A stretch of DNA of 64,000 nt, from positions 477,501 to 541,500 of the forward strand of contig CAUEEP010000737.1 in assembly GCA_958450365.1 (NCBI GenBank), in the 5' to 3' direction. Each line of letters opens with the position of its first letter. The stretch's first letter is position 1. The stretch comes from Mesorhabditis belari. Its lineage: Eukaryota > Nematoda > Chromadorea > Rhabditida > Rhabditidae. A program made the position numbers and the translations under genes. The notes beneath the pieces were generated by a model. The model saw only the letters and a program-made list of their open reading frames with translations. It was not told the DNA's origin and searched no databases. Shown here piece after piece: positions 1-12,300 of this stretch.

Positions 1-426
1 TCATTATCTATCTAATCACTTCCAACCAGCTCTTATCAACAAAAGCTGTCTTTCAACTAGAGTCATACTGTGAGAAAAGGTTGTAAAAGTTGAAAAATAG
101 TTATTTTTGAATGTTTAAAACCGAATGACTCATTTTTTTTCGGGAAAACATCAACCTCGTGAATATTTTAGTCCGATTTTCGATTTTCACTCTATTTTTT
201 GAAGAAAAGAGCCTTTTTTCAAAGTTATGACAGATATTTTCAAAAATTTGCCTTTTTTTTTGAACTAAAAACTTTACAGCATCGTCGCTTTGTCATTGAT
301 TTAGTCGAAACTTTCAAAATCCTCCGTTGTAAACAGATTAGCCCTTTGTTTATAGACTTTTTCAAATTTAAACCGCGGTCAGGGCCCTGAAGTGGCTCAT
401 TCCTTTGCACATTCCCTTTGCTTCCA

Positions 427-570
427 ATGCCTCTTTATCAAATCCATTTCCCGTTAGACGCCGCTAGATTATGGAACTTGCTCCCAAACGACATACGAGA
501 AATTCAGTCCTTTTTCATATTCAAGAAACGTAGCGATGCTTTAGATCTAGTGGCTCTTTGCCGTAAGTAA
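427..570 (+). pseudogene. 3' tail of a non-LTR retrotransposon reverse transcriptase ORF
   Basis: A 47-residue open frame contains AARLWNLLPNDIREIQSFF followed by FKKRSDAL. This is the layout of the last residues of many Jockey/CR1-type LINE polymerases: a conserved LWN.LP..IR block, a SF..FK block, then a short basic tail. Only this end is visible. No reverse transcriptase core (YADD region) was recognised upstream within the window, so it is a 5'-truncated remnant or the edge of a copy that begins outside the window. Family knowledge supports the call; the exact clade cannot be told from so little sequence. A chance match is possible because the segment is short. Confidence 0.5.
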
Positions 571-2340
571 TTGGCTTATTGATTTCAGTATGTATTGTAT
601 GATTAAGTATCACTGTGCATTTCTCTGCTGATTTCTTTCACTTTATCGTTTGAATAAGAGTATTATTATTAAATTTTCTTTAAAAGTCATTCTTTTTCTA
701 TTTGATTGTTGATTCCAGTAGGAGATTTTCAAAGCTTTTTTGCTAGGATTTGCATCTGGTGCTTCAAGAGGATCCATGCATTTTCAAAGTGTTTATATTT
801 TTTTGGGAAAACTTCAACGAATTCCTATACCAATATGTGTTTGCAGCTTTTCTTTTTAGATGAAAATTCTTTTAAACATTAAGTAATTTATGCTTTCTTT
901 TATGTTCTTTGTGCTCTGTAGAGTGAACAAAGCCTTTCTGGAGCATTCTTAATTTTCTCTTGCAGCAATGATTGATTGCGGGAAATGAAGATTTTGGATC
1001 ATTTTCTTGACTTTTAATCTATTCTAATAAGCTTGAGTCTCTTTTTTTTTTTTCTTTGATCGTTTTTTCGCACTCAGGGTAAATTCCTATTTTGCAGTAA
1101 GATCACAACCTCGCTTCCATATCTGTATCCCTTGCTATTTTCTATCCAGTGTTTCCTAGCTTCATTGTTTCTGGTCTGAAATCTTCTGACTTGTTTCATT
1201 TGCTTGAGTCTCTGAGTTTTCTATTTCTATATTCTTGAATCTATTCTATATTCTATTCTATTTTAATCCATTTCTTGAGCCTTAAATCTTTTCTAGAAGA
1301 AAAAGAAAATCAAGGACTGTAGTGCGCCAGAAAGGTTACAGTGTTTTCGAGCACAAATTACACATTTAGATGTCTATCTGTGTTCTTTTTCCATAATTTT
1401 TGCAATCTTTTCATTTCTCGGAAGTGCTTCCTTCTTGGTTTACCCCAAATTTGCACTTGAAGAGAAAGAAGAGTTCTTGAAATTATTTTCTTTTTCCTTT
1501 CCAACTTTCTTGACTACCAAATTGAAAAAAGGAAAAACGTTTCCAAAAACTTCCTTTTTTTTGACTCCATTAGTAGACGTTGTTGGGGGAAAAAGGCATT
1601 TTTTTTTTTTGGAAAATTTTAAAAACTTACAGAAAAATCAGGAATAGAAACAGTTTTGAATTTTTTTTTGCTTTCATTCAGATGTTATTCTAATGTTTGA
1701 TTCCTTATCAAGTAATATTTAACTAGCAGAGAAGTTGTGTTTTTTTGTAAATATTCATTTTTCCTAGTTCATCTCGAATAGTTTTTAAAAAGTTTTAGCT
1801 GAATATCTTTTGTTTACATTCACCCCTTGAGAGTAGTGCATCTTTTGAGTCTGGGAGCTGAAAGTGAAAATATTTAGTTAAAAGGTGAGTAGCTAGAGAA
1901 AAATCGTGATTGGAGTAGGCTAATTTCTGCAATTTCTTTGGTGAACAGGGAAATGATTTGCGTAATTTGCCATAACTTTTTTCTATTATTGTCTTTTTTT
2001 TATGATTTTGGTTCTCATTTTGTAGATCCCAATATGGGCAATAAAAATTTGAAACCAGTGCCCGAAGATTGGTCTCTACGAAGAGAGTTATGATGAAGCT
2101 GTGTAATTTGGTGTGTAGTAGTCATCTTTTCACCAAATTCTTCTTCTCTAAAACTCGGTAAAATTTCTTTGCTTTAGTACGATTGCCACTAATGGTAGCG
2201 TGGAGCTTAACTGACGCTCTCGTCGGCACGCTTCCGTTTTTGATTAAACCGAATTTGCAATCTCTTCTAGTCTTACTTAGTTGCAATTTGCTGAGACCTA
2301 CAAAAAATGAAACCAAAAATCATAAAGATTGGCCGACTGG
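571..2340. other. gene-free AT-rich stretch
   Basis: No conserved coding signature was recognised. The stretch is T-rich with poly-T runs. It contains two copies of the dispersed 40-bp motif (about 906-947 inverse, 1321-1363 direct). Bases 1064-1142 resemble 44396-44476 in a filamin intron, so it is built partly from dispersed repeats. Confidence 0.6.
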
Positions 2341-2360
2341 GAAGAAAGGCGAGCGAGCTT

Positions 2361-2682
2361 GCGCAAACGATCCAGTTGGCGTAACGATCGAAGCAGCAAA
2401 CGATCCAGTTGCGCAAACGATCCAGTTGCGCAAACGATCCAGTTGCGCAATGATCCGTAGTTGCGCAAACGATTCATAGTTGCGTGTCGATCAAAGTAGC
2501 AAACGATCCAGTTGCGCAACGATCCAGTTGCGCAACGATCCAGTTGCGTAATGATCCAGTTGCGCAAACGATCCAGTTGCGCAACGATTCAGTTGCGCAA
2601 CGATCCAGTTGCGCAACGATTCAAAGTGTGCAAACGATCCAGTTGCGCAACGATCCAGTTGCGCAACGATCCAGTTGCGCAA
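2361..2682. repeat. minisatellite, unit about 16-17 bp (AACGATCCAGTTGCGC)
   Basis: About eighteen imperfect copies of AACGATCCAGTTGCGC, some with an extra A or a degenerate AGTTGCGTAATG variant. The array keeps several frames open on both strands, giving repetitive peptides that are artefacts of the repeat. Confidence 0.95.
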
Positions 2683-2689
2683 AAGAATG

Positions 2690-3750
2690 CGGGCGGTTTT
2701 GCCAGATTAGCCTCTAGTGAGGGTGGCTACTTTTACGCTAATTTCTTTTTGCGTGCAACTTTTCATAACTTTCTTCTGTCAGGCTAATTTTATGTTTTGG
2801 CTCTCATTTTATTGCCCTTGTTGAGATCTACAAAATGAAACCAAAATCATAAAGATTGAATGACTTAGAAGAAAGTTAGTGGTGAGTGGCACCAATGATT
2901 CACCTCCAGCAAAAAATTTTGACGCAAGACCGATTTTTTCTCTTTTCTCTAAATAGAAAGAAAGGACGCGTTTTAGCAACGCGACAACTTTCAGCCTACG
3001 GTAGAAACGTCCACAAAAACATTTTTATACAGTTTTGCTTTTGATGTCAAAGCATTCCATTGACGATACAAAATCTAGATATATGCAAGTGGAATATGAA
3101 AAGGGGTGATTCAAGAAACCTTTGATAGATTCAATCGTTTCTTTATGAGCTAATCAATCGTTTTTTTCCATCCTCACAACAGTTTAATGTATTTTCAATA
3201 TGCGAATTTGTGTAAAAAACTGCTGTTTTCTGCTTTTGGACCTTGGCTTTCAAGAAACCCCACCAGCCATTTTCGTTTATATTTCCCCTTTTCTGATCTC
3301 ATTTTCAAACGTTTCCTTGATTTCTCAAAATAACAGGTGAATTTCTTCTGCAAATTCGCAAAAAAAGTACGTCATTTTTACAAAATTTTGCCTAGAAAAA
3401 GAAAAAATTTAAATATTTGTTGATCATTTAAAGGATATTTTGTAGAAATTCTTCTTCCTGAAATTGATCATTTTTTTGAAAGTTCACCTGGTTGAGGCTT
3501 TTTGAATGTCACTTTTTTGCGAAATGAAAAATGTTCCTTTGTTTTTAGTTGAATATGTTTTTATTATTGTTTTCTTTTTTTAAATGACTATTTTCATTTT
3601 TGAGGAAAGAAATGACAGAAGAGAGTAATTGCTCAACGATTCAAAAGTTAAGCAATTTGAATCTGTCATAGATTTTGCTATTTATACAGGTAAATTTGTA
3701 GAAAAATTTTTTTTATGGTTTAACATTTTGATCGTTTTCGGGTTCCGGGG
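2690..3750. other. gene-free stretch between two minisatellites
   Basis: No coding signature was seen. Bases 2775-2865 partly repeat 2280-2330 (the phrase about ctacaaaaTGAAACCAAAA followed by TCATAAAGATTG), so the flank of the first minisatellite is duplicated on its other side. Confidence 0.5.
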
Positions 3751-3757
3751 GATCAAA

Positions 3758-4030
3758 GATTTGTAGGAAGCACCCTAGTAGAAGATTTGTAGATCATGAG
3801 TAAATCTAGTAGAAGATCGGTAGATCATAAGTAGCAATCAGTGGAAGATTTGTAGTTCATAGTAGCACCTAGTAGAAGATTTGTAGATCATAGTAGCACC
3901 TAGTGAAGACCGGTGGTTCATAGTAGCACTCTAGTAGAAGATTTGTAGATCATATGTTCTATCTAGTAGAAGATTTGTAGATCGTAAAAAAATCTAGTAG
4001 AAGATTAAAGATTTGTAGCTACTCTGTAGA
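3758..4030. repeat. minisatellite, unit about 28-31 bp (AGTAGAAGATTTGTAGATCA...)
   Basis: Eight or so diverged copies of AGTAGAAGATTTGTAGATCA followed by tagTAGCACCT or a degenerate version. Copies differ by small indels and one carries GACCGGTGG in place of the GATTTGTAG core. Confidence 0.92.
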
Positions 4031-4626
4031 AGTACTCATACTGAAATCTTGAGCACTGAAATGACTGCACAGTGCACAGGTGCACTGAAATCTTGAGTTT
4101 TTTTTTCGAAGAAACGCTTTCTTTCGGAAGTAAAATAGAGAAAGCAAAAACTAAGTAAGTGGGTTAGAATATATGTTGGGTTTATAATCTTTTGGAAAGC
4201 AAAAGTACACAAAAGTAAATTGTTCTGAGGGTACTTTGAAAGGACAGATTGGGGAACATTGCATCCTTTCTGGCATACGAAACTTGACATTAAATCTTTA
4301 TGTTTTCCTCTGTGCTTAAAGTAAAGAAGCTATTCAGAATGCACTAGAAAAGTATTTAAAGTATTCAATGCGCTAGAAAGGATGCTTTTAGATTTGAAGA
4401 GCAAAGTACATTGCAGTGAGCAAAAGTTCATTCAAACCTTGCACAACTCCTACCTTCACTAACCTTCACCAAATAAACCGTACTTTCTAGCACAAAGAGT
4501 TCTCATTTTTCTCAGAACACTTCAGAGAAAGCTGAGGAATTTCCTGCAAGTGAGAAAGAGCGTGTTTTTAAGCTAAAAGTTCACTTGAAAGACTATTCAA
4601 AAATTTAACTGAATATCTCTTTTTAG

Positions 4627-7303
4627 TGGATCTTCGGGATTCTTTATTCAATCGTTTGGGTGGCAGCGATTGTCGGGAATTCTTTAGTTCTATTTGGTTG
4701 TCGTCTTCAGGCAGGTGTTGGTAAATATTAACAAGATGGTTATGCAATCTTTTCATCTTTTTTGTATGTATATATCGTAGCCGTTTGATAAAAATTCAGC
4801 CGCTGAATCATGATCAGAAATTTTTCGCTAGTCAAGAAGTAATCAGCCTGTAATCTATTAGCCGATTACGAATCATTCTTTAACGGCTGAATTGTGTAAA
4901 CTGCTACGACATATGAATATATAATATTTTTAATCTTTAGTATTCAACATTTTTTCTATTCTTTCAAATTTTTATATAAATATTTCAAAAAATTTTGATT
5001 TTTAGGTTTCTCATTCGCTCCAAAGCCTCGTGTTTATTAATATTTAGTGTGAAAGCCTGATTTCTTGATGAGGTGATTTTAAAGAGAAATCTTTTTGAAA
5101 ATACATTTAGATATCTATTTTATCTATAGATTTTAGCTAAATTAGAGAAAAATTGGTTAAAAATAGCCATCCCCCAAGCTTCTTGATGAAAAATTTTAGG
5201 AAATTTGTGGTACTTTAGGTAAATAGAAACTCCAAGAAATTAACCTCTTAACATAAAATGTTAGGGATTTTAGATTTAAATTTAGAATCTAGAATTAGTT
5301 GTAGTAGATATTTTCCAAAAGAGAGTAAATTGCATTGGATATTTCAAGGATTAAAGAAGAATTTAAAAGTTTTAGTTTAACTTCTCTACCGATCACTTCG
5401 CGTTGTAGCTACTTCTTCTGCGTGCCTTTGTAAATTTCTTCCTCGCTTTTTTCTGCAATTTAATCAAGGTCTTTCAGTAGAGGAGTTTGTTCACAGCAAA
5501 ATCAGTTGATTTCTTTTAAATAAAACACTTTTAGGGTAGCAAAAGATGGTCGCCTCCTCACTCACTTTCACCACTATCGCTATTGATCGATGCATTTTCG
5601 ATTTGAAACCGAATCGAGAGGTAAATGTATCAGGAAAGTGATTCAAAAAATTAAGACTCTTACTTGAATTTAATTCCTAAATTTTAATTGCTTACCGCTC
5701 TGAAATGAGTGCTTGAATATAAGATGTGCTTTCAAGCACTGCAGAACATTTGATCTGCTTCCCTTTCTTCCCTACTGGTTTTTTAATTTCCAGGGCTCAA
5801 ATTTCTTAGTGCTCGACCAATGTGGAAAATTTGGTTATTTGTAGATAATAGATTCTCCAATTCTTTTTCTATCGATTGTTACAAAAACATATTTAAATTA
5901 AACAGCTGAACAGCAAGAAATTTGAGTTCAAAGTTTGCGTTAGTTTGGGAAAGAGCGTATGGAAAATTTCAATCTTTCTTTACAAGCGCATCTTTGAAAA
6001 CTATTTTCGGTAGCTTTTGTCGAAGCCCTTAAATTTGCTGATTTTTTTGTATAAATTTCGTCTCTTAAAGCAGTGAGATTGCCAAAATTTTACCTCACTT
6101 CCTTACCAGTTTCAATGCAAATGCAATCCAAATTATTTGTAATCTTTTAAGAATGTAACTCTATCATATTAACCATTCTCTTTTGGGGGTGATCGGTTTT
6201 CTCTTTCCGTGCAATGTCATATGAACCAAAAAGCTTTTCTTCATTTGAGCAGGGCAAGGTTCCATTGTTGGTACTTCCGGCTGGATTTTTCGGAAAAGGA
6301 CATCATTCTTCTTGGATATTGTTGGGAATCTTTATACAGAGTAGAGAAACATGTAGGTAAAGTGAAAATTCACAAAATAAATAGCTAAATTGTTTTTAGT
6401 AAAAATCAATTACTCGAGGTTTGACGAAGATGGGGATGGTTTCTCCTCGAAAATTGGTCGATTTGAAAGTGGGATTTCACTGTGTTGTTGGCAAATTTCC
6501 GGCATCTTCTACCGGATCTCGTCAAAAAGTCAGCTTCTGAATAAAGTTTAATGATTAGCTAGTTTGACCTGTTAGCTTCTTCTAAAAAGCTTTTCCGTAT
6601 CTGTTAAGTTTTCCAAAAGTGCTTAAGAGCTGACCTTAAAATGCATTTATTGTTATAAAAGAATAACTTTATATTTGTGAAAGTGGATGTTTTAATGAGT
6701 CAGCTTATGGTAAAAGTACGTATTTACACCTGTTTACGGAAGTATGTGTCTCTTTTTAAGCAAGCTCATCTTTATAAACTGTTCCTTGAGAGCATATAGC
6801 TTACAGACTGGGGGGCTCGAGGGGAACAGAGTGAACGATGGCCCTCAGCACTTCCTGTCACTGTGGTGCAGTTTGGAAGGGCGCTGGTCTACAACCCACA
6901 CGATCATAAATATTCTTTCCTCTGTAAAGCCGCTCTTCATTCTTTCAATTTATGAAAAATACGCCTCTTTTATATATTGTACATTCCCTAAATCTTCAGC
7001 TCTGTTACTACATTGATTTCAAGTGAGGTGATGAATTTTCAAATTGAAAAAGTGGAGAGAGGAAAGTGTTGTTGCCCGATTCAGAGGTCAAACTGGCCTC
7101 GCGGAGCCCGAGCAAATAGGCGGGCCAAGATGGGAAATAAGTCTTATGTAGTGATTTTTTACATGGAAATCTATGGGCTGAAATGATAGAATACTAGCTA
7201 AATCTTTCAGGATGATACATCCCAAGCATCAGTTTAGTGTTAGCGTGGATGCCGCTGGAACGTCATGAACTTCTGTTGCGGGATTTCTTTCACTTGGGAA
7301 AGG
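4627..7303 (+). CDS. rhodopsin-class G-protein-coupled receptor (neuropeptide-receptor-like), fragmentary model
   Basis: Four separate exon-like blocks read as pieces of a seven-helix receptor. Block 4627-4714, bounded by TTTTAG and GTGTTG, reads WIFGILYSIVWVAAIVGNSL, a typical helix 1 with the GN motif. Block 5546-5620 reads SSLTFTTIAIDRCIFDLKP, the end of helix 3, with DRC in place of the usual DRY, followed by a GT donor. Block about 6468-6540 reads ISLCCWQISGIFYRISSKS, the end of helix 5. Block about 7226-7303 reads VLAWMPL and, after a one-base shift, NVMNFCCGISFTWER, a helix 6 end of the kind seen in invertebrate NPY/tachykinin-like receptors. Helices 2, 4 and 7 were not confidently placed, and a stop precedes the helix 3 block in its frame. 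The gene is either decayed or affected by sequence errors. Ligand unknown. The receptor class is well supported; the subfamily is inference. Confidence 0.62.
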
Positions 7304-8119
7304 TAATTAAAAAAACTAAATCTCCAATGGGCTTTCAGAAGTTTGTGTAAGATCTGAAATATACTGGGAACTTCAAAACAACAAATCGTTCAGAGATTGA
7401 AAACTTTCGATAGACGGAACCTCCAAAAAGTGGTCTCAAAACGTGGCGCTGTGGAAGTCGCTCGGGACTGATCACTGATCTCATTCGTTGGGCAGCGGCT
7501 ACGGTGAAAATTTAAAAATTGCTAGAATTTCAAATTGGCTATTTCTAAAGTTTTTTATATCGAAATTCGAATTTATTTAAATATTTAAGTAATGTGAGTT
7601 TTTTTTAAAGTTTAAATAAGTAAATTTAATTCTTTAATTTTAATTAATTTAAAAATTTAGGCGTAACAATGCCGTGTGGTTTCTCGTGGATGGTTGCTTT
7701 TTGAATAATTGGGTATATAAGAGGCCAGCTGTTTGGAATCCATTGATATATCTCATGGTAATGTGAATTGTTCAAATCAAGATCTAAACTAATATATGAA
7801 AACATAAGATACGATATTTTCTTCCATATATCTTTTAGCTTTAAATAAAAAAATAGAGTTTCTTCGGGTTCAACCCTCACCTGGTGTTCTGCAGGTAGAT
7901 ATTCTGAATCTGGACAGAGTGAATATTTAAAAGACAAAGAATTGTCAAAGGGACAAATAGGGAAGGGAATGGTTTTTTGAATCTGTGAAACGAGGCAAAT
8001 AGATACAAAAAGTTCGACGTAATGTGCATACTTGGAAAGAAGAAGATTTCAGGATTCTTTAGTCGCTGTAAAATTGGCAAATTAGAGAAGTTTCCCATGG
8101 CAGATATGGGGAAATAAAA

Positions 8120-8290
8120 CCGCCAATCGATTCTCCGACCCTGAAAACCCCTGGGCTTACAAATGAATATCTTTTTTACGGACCCCATGAATATCTTTTT
8201 ATATCACCATCAAAGCAAAAAGAAGATTCCCGCAAATGCCGTTTGGTAAGAAATGTTCTTTGTGCGGCCGGGCAATCGCCTGTCGTCTGG
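8120..8290. repeat. dispersed repeat, copy A
   Basis: Shares the phrases CGCCAATnGATTCTC..GA, AAATGAAT and then atGTTCTTTGTGCGGC..GCAATCGC..CTGTC with 28509-28640, in the same order and orientation but with different spacing. This marks two diverged copies of one interspersed repeat. Confidence 0.6.
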
Positions 8291-8619
8291 CACACGCCTC
8301 TATAGATAGGTGCTCCCTTTGGATTCTTCTAAACTAAGTGACTGGGCCATTTTCTGCTTGTTTTCCCTGTCACTATGCCATAATTTTTTTTTATTTGAGA
8401 AATTCTCTCAAACTTGTTTATATTTTTCAACAAAATTTGGAGCAGAATCAAAAAAGAAAAATTTCCTGGCTTTCCCTCATTTCCGTCATTTTTTCAGGTT
8501 CTTGACATGAAAACGGAGATCCGACTAAAAAGTTGAGTACACTTTTCGGGCCATCCGACGACAATCAGCTTTGAAATTTTGGGGAAAAACAAATTCAAAG
8601 TCACTCTGATATATTAAAA

Positions 8620-8910
8620 TTTACGTTTATGAGGCGCAGCTGCGTCTCAATTGAAATATCTACCTTCTTCTCTGAAACAGACGCCCGACGTGATATTAAC
8701 GTCCACTCTGAGTCGGACGTCCGTTCTGAGAGAGAACTACACAAACCATTTGTTCCCCCGATTCCACGTCCATCCTCAGGTAAGAAACGACCATTTCCTG
8801 GGAACACCACCCGGGCGTCTGTTTCCCAGGGGGATCGTCTCCCATCTCGAGCTGGTCGGCCGTCCGGATCGAGACGGACGTCTCCTCAGTGATTCGGACG
8901 TCACATATAT
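8620..8910. other. GC-richer block with repeated GGACGTC/GACGTCC palindromes
   Basis: About 290 bp stands out by base composition. It contains several GGACGTC or GACGTCC palindromes (for example near 8716, 8876 and 8896) and a GAGGCGCAGCTGCGTCTC palindrome at 8631-8648. Reading frames are open on both strands but carry no recognised protein signature. It may be a repeat fragment. Confidence 0.4.
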
Positions 8911-9386
8911 ACAAAAAAAAAACATTGTACCTTTCTTCATTTTGATTTTTGATTTGGAATTTTTTTGATTTCCTGATAATGAGTCCCCGATTATTTTTGG
9001 CATCATTAAATGCCTAGGTGTTCTTGGGAAAAAAGCTTGTGTTTTTTTTGTCCCAAATTTTCTTTCGGCAAACTTTTAAACTGAAACTTTTCCTATGTAA
9101 AATTTCGAAGATTTCGATTTCTAGTATAAGATTTTTTTGCTCATCACATTGACAGTGGTTTTCTTTTTGATTTCAAATTCATTTTTTATTCTATTTTGTT
9201 TGGTCTAATAAATAAAATAATATGGAACAAATTGCTTTGGGGGTAATCTGATTTTTATGTACTTTGTTTTCAAATAACACACCCTTTCTGGCTCACTGAA
9301 TTTAGCCTCTAGAAGATCAACTAGCAAAGCTGCAAGATGTGCGTTTACAGAGTTGAGCACAAAGTACAATAGTTCGCTGGTTACAC

Positions 9387-12300
9387 TCATGCCACCACCT
9401 CGAGCACTGTAACAGCTTTGCCAGTGATGGAGATTCGATCATTTTCCCAGAGTCACATCGAATTGAGCGCCCTGACCTGGGTAGGCTTGGAGGCTCAGAA
9501 ATCAGCAGTGTGAAAACATGTATTGCTGCTGAAATAAAAGACGAGTACTGCGAGAACAACTTTAAATTCGGATCAACCAGAAGAAAAGCTCCGGGATCTG
9601 CCTGAACTGGCCTGACCTGGCTCGACTCGGCTCCCGACCTGGTCCTGACCTGGTTCTTGACCTGGCCTGACTTGGCTCCGACCTGGCTCTGACCTGGTCC
9701 TGACCTGGTTCCTGACCTGGCTCTGACTTGGCCCGACCTGGTTTCCGACCTGGTCCTGACCTGCCCTGACCTGGTTCTTGACCTGGCTCCGACCTGGCCC
9801 CTGACCTGGTCCCTGACCTGGTTCTTAACTGCCCTGACTCTGGCCCCTGAAACTCGGCCTTTACACCCTCCCTTCAACTCTTTTGCTCAAATCTCCTTTT
9901 CTTTACTTCAGCTTGAAATTGATTTCTACTATAATAGAATCAAGAAAAAGAAAAGCTTAAAGCTTAAGCTTAAAAGAGCTTTCACATTCTTAAGAAAGCT
10001 TTCTCTTTGTTTTTCTTAAGAAAAGCTTTCCCCCTCCTTAAATCCTTTCCTCCCTGGCCTCCACTCACCATACAATTATTGTTTCCTCTTCAGAAAACCT
10101 GAGCCCAAAACGGTCCGAGTTGCCAGTACTGAGCCGAGCCTGAAATTGGGCTCCTTTGATTACAGCGACTTTGATAATAATGATAGAAACATTAATAAAG
10201 ATTCAGAATCCATCAAAGAAGTGGAAGGAATTGGTAAAAAGTAGATTTCGGAGAGGGGATTGCTTTTGCTTTTGCTTTCCCGGTAATTCCCCCTGTAATC
10301 CACTGAGCTATCCAGAAACTTGGAAAGAGAAAGAGTGGAAAGACAATTGTTTCCTCTTGAGTTCAAATCCTCATTAATTATCCTGATACGTACCAGTGGC
10401 TGGATCTTCAGCAATGCCGACCCAAGGTGCTAGAAATATCGACAAACGTAGTCGAACGGTCGACCATCTGCCATCAACGAAATCCTGGATAAGGATCTCA
10501 ATCTTTTAGTAAATAGATTTTGGATCCTTTTTTCAAATTTCCCTTCGTTTCTCTGAAGGAAAACTTGGCTTTAACTTAGAGCTTAACCTTTTAACCTCGT
10601 AGTAAATCCCTCAAGCCAAACCTCCATCAATGAGTGTCTTTTAAACTGGGGGTTCATTGCTGGGTGTGGTACTAGCAATCGTTTACTAACAATACAGTAC
10701 CTATTCCTTGATCACAATCTAGTACTAGCATATTTGAGCAATCTGTTTCTGTGGGATTTTTCGGCGCCACAGACGATGATTTTGCACAGTGCATCCTCGG
10801 GATGCACTGTGAGAGGAGTTTACTAATACAGTTTACTAACGATAGTAATATTAGACAATACAGTACCCTATTCTTGATTTAACAATCTAATCCCAGTATG
10901 CTATTTGAGCACCTGTTTCTCTTGATTTTTCGGCGCCATTATGACAATGACTTCCTGGCACAGTGCATCCTCGGGATGAATCTCTGATTAATGGGTGATT
11001 TTTGTGAATTGTTGCATCCCCGCATTAAAATTGAAACCCTAATCTATTTAATCGATTCTAGTGAGACTAAAAAAATAAACTCAATCATTAAAATAAACAA
11101 ACTTTCTTTTTACCTTGTTGTCTCCGAGTCGAGCACGATCAATGGCACTTCTTTTGATTTATGCCAATAGTCACCCATGATCACTTTCAAATTTTCAGGG
11201 ATTAACCTCTAAAATGGTTAAGTGAATATAAATATTAAATTGTTAGATAGATTACCTTTAACTATTGCTTGAAATATAGCTAAATTTGCCTCAGTAAACT
11301 CGGGAAAAAGTTGTTTTTTAAATGGAGAGTCGAGATTTGAGAGGGGAATGCAGGGCGATCTGAAAATGACCAAATTTATGAGAATTTTTGTTATTATTTT
11401 ATCTATTATTTTACAGAAAATATACTTGGTTTCCCCATTTAAAAACTGAAAATAACATTACTACAAATTCTTGCTAATCTAATAAAATGAATGGGAAAAG
11501 AGTCGAAAGTATTAGGTGTGGTAAAAAGTAATCCACGTTTTTTATTTCCGATCTGATGACCAAATAAGACGCTGTCTCTTCGAAAATCCTCGTTCAACCT
11601 CTTCATAGAAATAGGCTTTGCAGTAGATGCCAATTGTGATGGGTCAAATCCGCAAACACGAAACGCTTGAATGCCATGAATTTCATCAAAAAAGTTATGG
11701 GAAATGGGGGATAATTTGCATGAACGACTACATGTCTCTCTTTACAGACTAGACAAATGCAATTCAGAGTGTTGGATGGAAGGTTTTACCACATCCACCT
11801 TATAGCCCAGACCTCTTTCCATCTGATTATTATTTATTTTTGTCTCTGTCTAACTTTTTGGTCAATAAACGGTTCAATCTCCGAAGAAGATGTCAAAACC
11901 GAGGTTGACTCCTTTTCTCTTTCCGCCTTGTTGCGGATCAAGACTTTTTATTATCGTGGAATGTTTTTACTTGTAGAACGTTAGCAAAAGTGTTCTTCTT
12001 CGAATGGTGATTACTTCAAGTTGAATAAAAATTATTTTAACGAAACTTATGGTCTTTTATATTTAAACGTTAATAGTTCTAATAGTTCTAGCAAGTATTT
12101 GCGTTTCTTTTCCCGACATTTTAATAATTCTTTTTCTTTATAGATAAGTTTTTAGTAATAAAATTTTAATCTTTATTTAATCTTTATTTAATTTTTATTT
12201 AAAACTTGCACTATATCAGGGAATCCATGACAACTCGCTGGGGATCGATTTTTTAACGATAAGATCCCCGGAAAGGGTACGGAAAGTGAGTGACGCGTTA

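Noticed and set aside
2183..2787. Several overlapping open frames on both strands
   Set aside because: All are created by the 16-17 bp minisatellite, whose unit lacks stops in several frames.
2361..4030. CRISPR-like spacing of repeats
   Set aside because: Units are directly adjacent or separated by diverged copies of themselves. There are no unique spacers of constant length, and the genome is eukaryotic.
9317..9877. A 186-residue reverse-strand open frame with [10 protein letters not shown] repeats
   Set aside because: It is produced by the CCTGACCTGG minisatellite plus, out of frame, the last PhzF exon. Repetitive composition and lack of a start context argue against a real protein.
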